From NCBI GenBank assembly GCA_002449535.1, contig DJWZ01000101.1, forward strand, positions 1 to 19,860: a stretch of DNA of 19,860 bases, given 5' to 3'. The notes beneath the pieces are model-generated. The model was given only the letters and a program-made list of their open reading frames with translations, was not told the origin of the DNA and did not search any database. The stretch comes from Prevotellaceae bacterium UBA7017 (lineage in GTDB: Bacteria; Bacteroidota; Bacteroidia; Bacteroidales; Bacteroidaceae). The position numbers and the translations under genes were made by a program. Below, one piece after another: positions 1 to 5,785 of this stretch (position 1 is the stretch's first letter; the number at the start of each line of letters is the position of its first letter).

Positions 1-9
1 ACCTCTCTC

Positions 10-200
10 CGAACAGACGAACAGTTGAACAGTTTTTGTGTAAGAGTGAAACTGACCCTATAATTATATATTAATATATAATTATCCTTCTATAGTCGTT
101 CGCACTCACAAAACTGTTCGAACTGTTCGTTCGGTTTCTGCCCACAATGGATTGTCACGCTACAGGGGCAAGAGGCGAACGAACAGTTTGAACAGTTTTC
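10..200. repeat. GAACAG iteron-like repeats in both orientations
   Basis: Three clusters of the hexamer GAACAG lie here. Cluster 1 (plus, 11-32) has three copies exactly 8 bp apart, ending in a T run and GTG. Cluster 2 (minus, 110-133) and cluster 3 (plus, 176-199) each have two full copies 9 bp apart, preceded by a partial GAAC. Clusters 2 and 3 are 24-nt inverted arms with one mismatch, separated by 42 bp, so they could also form a long hairpin in RNA or single-stranded DNA. No gene is convincing over this stretch. The arrangement resembles iterons, but whether a protein binds it is unknown. Confidence 0.7.
60..85. repeat. Perfect 26-bp A/T-only palindrome
   Basis: Every base from 60 to 85 is A or T, and the two halves are exact reverse complements about a centre between 72 and 73. 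The symmetry breaks at 59/86. It sits between GAACAG clusters 1 and 2. It could be an easily melted element, a cruciform, or a weak hairpin in a transcript coming from upstream of the window. Confidence 0.8.
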
Positions 201-233
201 TGAATAAAAAATACGGCTTTGCAAAAATGTCGT

Positions 234-268
234 CAATTGGTGCTGAAAATCGCCCCAATTGGAGGGCG
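234..268. promoter_or_regulatory. Possible operator: paired CAATTGG sites upstream of promoter
   Basis: CAATTGG occurs at 234-240 and again at 256-262, 22 bp apart (about two helical turns). The second copy lies in an imperfect dyad (CGCC at 251-254, GGCG at 265-268). The dyad ends six bases before the -33 element at 274. The position suits an activator or repressor site, but function is inferred from spacing and symmetry only. Confidence 0.3.
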
Positions 269-273
269 AAAAT

Positions 274-304
274 TTGGAGCATGGAGAAAAATGTCGTACC
301 TTTG
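274..304 (+). promoter_or_regulatory. Bacteroidota-type promoter for the HU-like/smalltalk genes
   Basis: A -33 TTG (274-276, within TTTG) and a -7 TACCTTTG (297-304) are separated by 20 bp, matching the TTTG/TAnnTTTG consensus of the Bacteroidota housekeeping sigma factor. Transcription would start near 311, giving a leader of about 180 nt before the ATG at 493. Confidence 0.75.
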
Positions 305-310
305 CAACGT

Positions 311-492
311 GAAACCTAAGGAAAAAAAATGCAGCCCCTAAGGGGAACAAAAAAAAGGGAGTGAAAGGGGAGTGAAGAAAGGAGTGAAAGAGATTAATGT
401 ACGAAGTAGGGGGTAGTGACACTTAAGGCGCCAAAGTCATAAATCCTCAATTTTCAATATTCAATGTTCAACTAAAAAAAACTTTTATCATC
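311..492 (+). promoter_or_regulatory. Long structured leader of the HU-like gene
   Basis: The inferred 5' leader contains a CCCC-TAA-GGGG hairpin (335-345). It also has a heptamer CCTAAGG twice, 22 bp apart (315-321 and 337-343), and three copies of GGAGTGAA (358-365, 369-376, 381-388). A possible 11-residue leader peptide, MQPLRGTKKRE, runs from ATG 329 to TGA 362-364. No T-tract terminator is obvious before the gene. A regulatory role is plausible from length and structure but unproven; it matches no riboswitch I recognise. Confidence 0.35.
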
Positions 493-1026
493 ATGGCAAT
501 CAAAGTTAATGCACGAGAAACCGAACTCAAAATCGGTAAGAAACCTGGTTACTACTATGTAATGACTCCTGACCTATATACTGCACTGAAGACGCAGAAG
601 GTCATCCGCGAGGCTGCTCTCCGTAGCGGTGTGAGCCAGGGTGTGATGCAGGCTTGCTGGGACGCAGCAGGCGAGGTAATCAAGGCATGGGCGACGGAAG
701 GTCACTCTGTGGCACTGCCAGGACTGGGAACCATGCGCTTCGCTCTCCGTTCGAAGGCTGTGGCTGACGTCAACGAGGTGAAGACCGACCTTATCAAGAG
801 CCGCCGCATCGTGTTCACTCCTTCTGTAGATTTGAAGGACGAGTTGGCAAACACCAGCATCCAGATTACCTGCTACGACCGCAATGGCAAAATCGTGAAG
901 CGTGTCTCTACTGACGCTGGAGAAGTGGAAGACCCAGAGAACGATAACCAGAACCCAAGCCCAAGCACTGACCCAACTACCGGCGGTGGCGGCACGCCAA
1001 GCGGTGGAACGGGTGACGAAGGGTAA
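493..1026 (+). CDS. HU-like DNA-binding protein (HU-HIG type)
   Basis: This 177-residue protein has an HU/IHF-like core over about residues 1-125, with the family's LPGLGTMRF strand region at 75-83 followed by a basic stretch. It is the longer Bacteroidota variant of HU (HU-HIG-type domain) rather than the usual 90-residue HU. HU-fold proteins bind and bend DNA, and this one is expected in the nucleoid. Residues 141-177 form a disordered-looking tail that is acidic at first and then rich in Gly, Pro, Ser and Thr. The ATG at 493 follows a clear promoter and long leader. The next gene is a smalltalk protein. In other Bacteroidales this pair is usually accompanied by a BT4734/VapE-type primase and an N-acetylmuramoyl-L-alanine amidase; no amidase follows here. 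Family call is firm; biological role is unknown. Confidence 0.85.
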   Translation: MAIKVNARETELKIGKKPGYYYVMTPDLYTALKTQKVIREAALRSGVSQGVMQACWDAAGEVIKAWATEGHSVALPGLGTMRFALRSKAVADVNEVKTDLIKSRRIVFTPSVDLKDELANTSIQITCYDRNGKIVKRVSTDAGEVEDPENDNQNPSPSTDPTTGGGGTPSGGTGDEG

Positions 1027-1031
1027 ATGTA

Positions 1032-1045
1032 GCGCCTACGGGCGC
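1032..1045 (+). promoter_or_regulatory. Stable cUACGg hairpin between HU-like gene and smalltalk
   Basis: GCGCC (1032-1036) pairs with GGCGC (1041-1045) across a TACG loop, giving a C(UACG)G tetraloop in RNA, a class known to be unusually stable. It begins six bases after the HU-like stop and is followed by ACTCTTTT. It could act as a partial terminator, or as a 3'-end stabiliser that sets different levels for the two genes. Confidence 0.5.
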
Positions 1046-1087
1046 ACTCTTTTCAAAAAGAATGTTTTACCACTAAATCAAAAGACT

Positions 1088-1195
1088 ATGAAAAAAGAAA
1101 CTTGGAAGACTGTTATTCAGGTCATTATCAGCATCCTCACGGCAGCCTTGACCGCCATCGGAACTACCAGTTGCATGGGACACGGCTCGTTTTGA
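1088..1195 (+). CDS. Smalltalk protein (35-residue membrane peptide)
   Basis: The 35-residue product starts MKKETWKTVIQVIISILTAA and ends in a short Cys-containing tail. It has a basic N-terminus and one hydrophobic helix (about residues 8-25). It matches the small Bacteroidales family named smalltalk protein, which typically lies just after an HU-like gene, as here. The sequence TTSC at 26-29 resembles a lipobox, so the peptide might be a lipoprotein or simply membrane-anchored. The ATG at 1088 is chosen because the family starts MKKETW. A longer reading of the same frame from 902 would overlap the HU-like gene and is not credible. The function of the family is not known to me. The amidase that often follows is absent. 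Confidence 0.85.
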   Translation: MKKETWKTVIQVIISILTAALTAIGTTSCMGHGSF

Positions 1196-1244
1196 CCTAC
1201 GACTTCTCCCCAGCCCCTCCGAGGGAAGGGAGTACTCACAAAAA

Positions 1245-1276
1245 AAGACATTGCTTTTCAGCGATGTCTTCTTTTT
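1245..1276. terminator. Bidirectional intrinsic terminator
   Basis: AAGACATTGC (1245-1254) pairs with GCGATGTCTT (1261-1270) over a TTTTCA loop, with one T·G pair. A T run follows on the plus strand (1272-1277) and an A run precedes on the left, which reads as a T run on the minus strand. It therefore suits both the smalltalk transcript (plus) and the tRNA-His transcript (minus), whose 3' end is at 1279. A second GC-rich nested stem lies at 1206-1232. Confidence 0.8.
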
Positions 1277-1278
1277 TC

Positions 1279-1356
1279 TGGGGTGCCCGGTCGGGCTCGA
1301 ACCGACGACATTCAGAACCACAATCTGACGCTCTAACCAACTGAACTACGGGCACC
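1279..1356 (-). tRNA. tRNA-His (GTG)
   Basis: The minus strand folds as a complete cloverleaf with anticodon GTG. The extra 5' G-1 (complement of 1356) pairs with C73, the identity feature of tRNA-His. The CCA tail is encoded (1279-1281). The 7-bp acceptor is GTGCCCG with CGGGCAC. It has its own promoter upstream and a terminator immediately downstream. Confidence 0.95.
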
Positions 1357-1374
1357 ATGTTGGTTTTGCGGGTG

Positions 1375-1405
1375 CAAAGGTAATTAAAAACTTTGAGACT
1401 ACCAA
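1375..1405 (-). promoter_or_regulatory. Promoter of tRNA-His
   Basis: On the minus strand, TTG (1403-1405) and TACCTTTG (1375-1382) are separated by 20 bp, a full match to the Bacteroidota promoter consensus. The predicted start, near 1368, is about 12 nt upstream of the mature tRNA 5' end. Confidence 0.8.
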
Positions 1406-1440
1406 ATATTTGAGAGATTTTTTTTGAGAATGGCTTAAAT

Positions 1441-2574
1441 TTAGAAATTATAACCTACATATACGTATGTCGTGCCAAGAAGATTGCGATTGATAACTTT
1501 GCCGTTTCCTGACTGATAATAGAAGAATACTCCTTGTGCTCCGCAGAACCACGGACCGTTGTTCCATAGTATGGCGAGGCGTGCGTTGCCGTTGAAGGCG
1601 AGGTAGCTGTTGGCGAAGTTGTTGAGGGATTTAAAAATGTCGGAGGTTGATTCGGGCTTCTGTGAGTCGGCATGATGGAAGAGTACTCCGATGCCGCCTG
1701 TCAGCTCGCCTGCTGCCAACCAGTTGCGGGAGAAAACCCAGTTGTAGCCATAGCCGGCAGTAAAGGTTATTTCGTTGTTCTTCTGATTGCCTGTTATGAC
1801 GTTTGTGGGTAGGTGGGTGTTGTAGGTGGTGTTTATGACGTTGGTCAGTCTTTCCCAATCTACCGTGATGCGGTTGTGGGCATAGGCGGCACCCAGCAGC
1901 AGGGAACCGGCAGACCTGAGCTGGCGGTTGGTTTGGGAGAAGGCTGCCTGGTGGCTGTATTTCTTATAGTTGGTGACGTAATAGAAATTGATGCGCGACA
2001 TGCCGACATTGATACCGTCGAAGGGAAGGTCCTTGAGGTCGGTGGAATAGTTGGTATCGTTGACGATGAGGCGTTTGATGTTGTAGTTTCCGCCTACGCG
2101 GCGATAGAAAAGGTCTATGCCGAAGGCTGAGGAATATATGGAACCGGAAAGGTCGATGTCTTCATGGTTGAAGAGAGACTTGATGTCGATATTGTAGCCG
2201 AAGAATGCAAATCGCCATCCGAAGAAGGGACCTACGCGGGTGCGCACCTTGGGGGCTACGCGAAGGAAGAAGTCGGAGCCGTTGTCGATTTCGTACATCT
2301 CAAAGCGATTGGTGAGCTGTACTTCGCCGCACCAGTTGTAGTCCTGCACCTGAATGTAGTTGGAATCACGCGGAGGTGAGAATATCCTGTCGCAGAAATA
2401 ATATATGCGTTTGAAGATGTTCTGCTTCTTTGGCTTGGGCGCGACAGGAATGGAATCTTTTTGCGAAAGGAGGGTGAGAGAGTCTTGCTGAGGAGACAGT
2501 GCAGGGGTGTCAACATGTGCCGTGGCGCATATTGTGGAGAGTGACAGAATGGATGCAAAAACAGCTTTTTTCAA
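1441..2574 (-). CDS. DUF4421-type outer-membrane protein
   Basis: About 377 residues. An N-terminal signal peptide (MKKAVFASILSLSTICATAH) leads into a Pro/Ser/Lys spacer and then alternating aromatic/polar strands typical of a beta-barrel, ending in YVYVGYNF with a terminal Phe. The GPFFGWRFAFFGYNIDI segment and overall layout resemble the Bacteroidota DUF4421 family, whose function is unknown. I choose the TTG at 2574 because it begins exactly at the signal peptide and overlaps the previous stop as TTGA, implying translational coupling. The ATG at 2634 would prefix 20 polar residues and overlap the oxidoreductase gene by 64 bp. It is last in a three-gene operon with an OmpH-like lipoprotein, which fits an envelope role. 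Family assignment is from memory of the motif pattern. Confidence 0.7.
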   Translation of the reverse strand: MKKAVFASILSLSTICATAHVDTPALSPQQDSLTLLSQKDSIPVAPKPKKQNIFKRIYYFCDRIFSPPRDSNYIQVQDYNWCGEVQLTNRFEMYEIDNGSDFFLRVAPKVRTRVGPFFGWRFAFFGYNIDIKSLFNHEDIDLSGSIYSSAFGIDLFYRRVGGNYNIKRLIVNDTNYSTDLKDLPFDGINVGMSRINFYYVTNYKKYSHQAAFSQTNRQLRSAGSLLLGAAYAHNRITVDWERLTNVINTTYNTHLPTNVITGNQKNNEITFTAGYGYNWVFSRNWLAAGELTGGIGVLFHHADSQKPESTSDIFKSLNNFANSYLAFNGNARLAILWNNGPWFCGAQGVFFYYQSGNGKVINRNLLGTTYVYVGYNF

Positions 2575-3554
2575 AACTTCTTTAGAATCTTGTCTAAGAC
2601 CCAGTTGGTAGGTGTGGCGCTGAGCGAGGTGCATTGGCAGTCGCTCTTGCCTTGTAGTGTTGCAACAACATCCTGTATGAGGGGCTGCTGTACGTATCGG
2701 GGATTTTCTATAACGATATTCTCTACACCATCAGAGGTGTGGAGGCTTATTGGGGTATAGTCGAATACGGAGAATGAGAGGATGCCTTCGGAGCCTATAA
2801 TCTCTATGCGGTCTTCACGTCCTGACTCGTGGCCGGCAAAACACCATGAGCCGCTGCCGGGCAGACCGCTCTCAAACTGATAGCAGGCACTTACCGTATC
2901 TTCTGCCTGATAGAGACCGCCCCTGTTGCAGGAATATCCACGGGCATAGACTATGACGCCGAAGAACTGCTGCAGGATGTCAAACTGATGGGGGGCGAGG
3001 TCGTAGAAATATCCACCTCCTGCTATGTCGGGCTGTATGCGCCAGGGGCGTTGGTCAGGAGCATTGTAATCGACCTGACGCGGTGGGCAGGCAAAACGTA
3101 TCTGCACATTGAGCACCTTGCCGATGCGCTCTTCGTCGAGCAACTGCCGTACCTTCTGGAAATAGGGAAGGTAGCGGCGATAGTAGGCTACGAAACAAGG
3201 AACATGGGTTTCTTCTGACACACGGTTGATGCGTGCGCAGTCATCATACGAGGCTGCCAGCGGCTTCTCGACATAGGCGGGCTTTCCTGCTCGCATAGCC
3301 ATGATGGCATAGGTGGCATGCGAAGAGGGCGGAGTGGCTATATAGACGGCATTGACGTTGGGGTCGTCAACAAGAGCCTGCGGGTCGGTGTACCATGTGG
3401 CGATGCCGTGACGTTCGGCGTATGAGCATGCCTTGTCGGCATTGCGGCTCATGACAGCCACAAGTCTTGAACCCTCAACTTCGTTAAAAGCAGGTCCGCT
3501 CTTCTTCTCGGTTACCTCACCGCAACCGATTACTCCCCAACGGATTTCCCTCAC
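2571..3554 (-). CDS. Gfo/Idh/MocA family NAD(P)-dependent oxidoreductase
   Basis: The 327-residue product has an N-terminal Rossmann fold with the glycine motif in VIGCGEVTEKKSGPAF (from residue 8), the hallmark EKP triplet at 96-98, and a second domain containing GGGYFYDLAPHQFD (178-191). In that segment D184 and H188 match the usual catalytic Asp-x3-His pair. Members oxidise or isomerise sugars, inositols or related polyols using NAD(P); the substrate cannot be told from sequence. It is probably cytosolic, with no signal peptide. The start is GTG at 3554, two bases after the OmpH-like stop; no ATG is available at a suitable place. Its 3' end overlaps the TTG start of the DUF4421 gene by four bases. 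Confidence 0.88.
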   Translation of the reverse strand: MREIRWGVIGCGEVTEKKSGPAFNEVEGSRLVAVMSRNADKACSYAERHGIATWYTDPQALVDDPNVNAVYIATPPSSHATYAIMAMRAGKPAYVEKPLAASYDDCARINRVSEETHVPCFVAYYRRYLPYFQKVRQLLDEERIGKVLNVQIRFACPPRQVDYNAPDQRPWRIQPDIAGGGYFYDLAPHQFDILQQFFGVIVYARGYSCNRGGLYQAEDTVSACYQFESGLPGSGSWCFAGHESGREDRIEIIGSEGILSFSVFDYTPISLHTSDGVENIVIENPRYVQQPLIQDVVATLQGKSDCQCTSLSATPTNWVLDKILKKF

Positions 3555-3556
3555 TA

Positions 3557-4165
3557 TTATTTCTTCTCTTCTTTTTTGGTGGAACCTTTCTTGTATGCTT
3601 TGTTCAGACCTTTGACAATTTCGTCTGTAATGTCGATGCCCTTGTTGGCATAAAGGATGTTGTCGCCACTCTTGGAGAGAATCATGGTGTATTTCTTATC
3701 CTTATTATATTTATTTATAAAGTGCTGCAGTGAATCGTGCAATGCTTCGTTGAACTTCGCTGTCTCGTTCTGGAACTCGGCAGAGAGACGTGCCTGGAGA
3801 GCCTCGAGGTCGGCATTCTGCTTTTGAAGGCTTGCCTGTATCTGCTCTGCCTGCTCACGAGTGTAGGCATTCTGCTGCAGCTTCTGCTGGAAGTTAGCAG
3901 CTGCTGACTGTAGTGCCTGTCCCTTCTGCTGAAGGGTACTCTGGATATTCTGGCTCTTCTTTTCGAGGATCAATGAATACTCCTTGCAGAACTCGTACTG
4001 TGTCATGATAGAGTCAACCTCAACGAAGGCAATCTTGATGGTTGAGGGGACTTCTTTCTTCTCTTCTGTAGAAGAGTCGGATTTGGGAGAGTTGTCGCAT
4101 GAAGCGAGAGTGAAAAGTGCTACGACTGCTGCTGCAATAGCGTTAAAAGTAAAATTTTTTGCCAT
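3557..4165 (-). CDS. OmpH/Skp-family periplasmic chaperone-like lipoprotein
   Basis: The 202-residue product has a lipoprotein signal peptide ending in the lipobox LASC (Cys23), then an acidic/Lys-rich linker. A beta segment (IKIAFVEVDSIMTQY) follows, then a long Gln/Ala-rich coiled coil (about residues 65-150), and a return strand near YTMILSKSGDNILYA. This is the OmpH/Skp tentacle fold, which in other bacteria escorts unfolded outer-membrane proteins through the periplasm. Skp itself is soluble and carries a cleavable signal without lipidation, so lipid anchoring is a variation. I start at ATG 4165 rather than the longer reading from 4219, because the signal peptide begins there. It is first in an operon whose last gene encodes a likely outer-membrane barrel. 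Confidence 0.87.
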   Translation of the reverse strand: MAKNFTFNAIAAAVVALFTLASCDNSPKSDSSTEEKKEVPSTIKIAFVEVDSIMTQYEFCKEYSLILEKKSQNIQSTLQQKGQALQSAAANFQQKLQQNAYTREQAEQIQASLQKQNADLEALQARLSAEFQNETAKFNEALHDSLQHFINKYNKDKKYTMILSKSGDNILYANKGIDITDEIVKGLNKAYKKGSTKKEEKK

Positions 4166-4216
4166 TTTTATTATAAAAGATTTTGTTAATTGCGTCCTTT
4201 TTACTATTTTTGCATG

Positions 4217-4224
4217 CAAATGTA
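4217..4224 (-). promoter_or_regulatory. Probable -7 element for the OmpH-like operon
   Basis: TACATTTG on the minus strand fits TAnnTTTG and lies about 52 nt before the chosen ATG. I find no TTG at the expected 19-21 bp upstream; the nearest is only 11 bp away. Its placement in front of the ATG at 4165 supports that start over 4219, which would overlap the box. Confidence 0.45.
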
Positions 4225-4300
4225 CGAAAAAAGTTCAAGAGTAGAGAAGGGTGTGAGATTAAAGATAATCGTTTTTTAGTTTAATTAAGAAATTGTAATT

Positions 4301-5785
4301 GTGAATTATGAATTATTAAACCCAAAGGACGTATTTCTGTTTTTTGGTGAGATAAATAAGATTCCTCGTCCATCAAAGCATGAGGAGAAAATGATAACCT
4401 ATTTGCAGGAGTTTGGCAGGCAGCGAGGTCTTGAGACAATAGTTGATGAAGCAGGCAATGTCCTAATAAGGAAGGGTGCCACTCCCGGTATGGAGAACAA
4501 GCCTACGCTGACGATACAGAGCCACATGGACATGGTGTGTGACAAGTTGGTAGATAAGGAGATAGACTTCATGAATGACCCAATCGTCGCATACGTGGCT
4601 GATGCCGACGGCAAGCCCAATGCTACAGGCGAATGGCTAATGGCGGACGATACCACGCTGGGTGCTGACGACGGCATAGGATGTGCGATGGAACTGGCTC
4701 TGCTGGATTCTGACACAATAGAGCATGGTCCGATAGAGTGCCTGTTCACACGTGATGAAGAAACAGGGCTGACAGGGGCGAATAACTTGAAAGCCGACAT
4801 GCTGCGCGGCAACTATCTCCTGAACCTGGATTCGGAAGACGAGGGGCTTTTCTATGTCTCATGTGCTGGCGGAAAGACGACAACTGCCACCTTTAACTTT
4901 GAAAGAGAGGATGCCGACAAGACAAAACGTTGGTTCTTCATGGAAATAAGTGTGAAGGGACTTACAGGCGGACATAGCGGAGACGATATAAACAAAAAAC
5001 GGGCTAACTCCATAAAACTGCTGAGCCGCTTTATATATATGGAGCAGCAGAAGATGCCTGTTGCCATAGCAGAATTCAATGCCGGAAAGCTGCATAATGC
5101 AATACCAAGGGACGGAAAGGCGGTTATCGCAGTACCCTTCATGGAAAAGGAAACTGTCAGGGCTGACTGGAATGTATATTGTGCAGAGGTGGAAGAGGAA
5201 TTTCATGTTACGGAACCAAGCATAGAGTGGCACATGGAGAGTGCGGAAGCCGTAAAGGTGATACCTTTCAATCTTGGCATGCGCTTGATACACGCCCTTC
5301 AGGCTGTTCATACCGGGGTGTTTTCCGTTGTGCAGGATACTGTATTGGGAGAGATAACAGAGACATCGTCGAATCTGGCTTCCGTGCAGACGAGTGAGGG
5401 CAAATGTGTCGTGGTATCATCCCAGAGAAGTTCGGTAATGAGTAACCTAAAGAATATGGTGAATACCGTTCGTGCCGTATATGAATTGGCAGGCGCCGAC
5501 GAGATAATACACAATGACGGCTACCCGGCATGGAAGATGCGTCCGGACAGCCATATCAGGGACGTGGCGCAGAGATGCTACAGGCATCTGTATGACAAGG
5601 AACCAAAGATAATCGGCATCCATGCGGGTTTGGAATGTGGATTGTTTGCCGAGAGGTATCCTAATCTCGATATGTTGTCTATGGGACCGACGATGCGGGG
5701 AGTTCATTCTCCTGACGAGAGGCTGCATATACCATCAGTAGAGAAAGTGTGGAAATTAGTATTGGAAATTCTAAGGGAAATTTGA
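4301..5785 (+). CDS. pepD: Aminoacyl-histidine dipeptidase (M20 family, PepD)
   Basis: The 494-residue product is the usual length for PepD, a zinc dipeptidase that hydrolyses Xaa-His and other dipeptides in the cytosol. Visible active-site features are HMD (H75, D77), LGADDGIG (120-127), the catalytic glutamates in RDEETG (E153/E154), D177 in NLDSEDE, and a late His in GVHSPDERLH (H469). A lid domain lies between, about 200-390. The start is GTG at 4301; an ATG at 4308 is out of frame, and upstream the frame closes at 4286. Translation ends in TGATG, where the stop shares one base with the pyrK start. No convincing promoter was found between it and the divergent operon. Confidence 0.93.
   Translation: MNYELLNPKDVFLFFGEINKIPRPSKHEEKMITYLQEFGRQRGLETIVDEAGNVLIRKGATPGMENKPTLTIQSHMDMVCDKLVDKEIDFMNDPIVAYVADADGKPNATGEWLMADDTTLGADDGIGCAMELALLDSDTIEHGPIECLFTRDEETGLTGANNLKADMLRGNYLLNLDSEDEGLFYVSCAGGKTTTATFNFEREDADKTKRWFFMEISVKGLTGGHSGDDINKKRANSIKLLSRFIYMEQQKMPVAIAEFNAGKLHNAIPRDGKAVIAVPFMEKETVRADWNVYCAEVEEEFHVTEPSIEWHMESAEAVKVIPFNLGMRLIHALQAVHTGVFSVVQDTVLGEITETSSNLASVQTSEGKCVVVSSQRSSVMSNLKNMVNTVRAVYELAGADEIIHNDGYPAWKMRPDSHIRDVAQRCYRHLYDKEPKIIGIHAGLECGLFAERYPNLDMLSMGPTMRGVHSPDERLHIPSVEKVWKLVLEILREI

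Noticed and set aside
10..40. GAACAG repeats as a CRISPR array
   Set aside because: Repeat units are 6-8 bp with no 30-bp spacers, orientations differ, and no cas gene is present.
90..422. 110-codon open frame on the minus strand through the repeat region
   Set aside because: It runs across the inverted repeats, the consensus plus-strand promoter and the leader, and its Phe/Ser/Pro-rich translation shows no domain. It is a by-product of purine-rich plus-strand sequence.
2575..2634. ATG at 2634 as start of the DUF4421 protein
   Set aside because: It would overlap the oxidoreductase gene by 64 bp and put 20 polar residues before the signal peptide. The TTG at 2574 fits both better.
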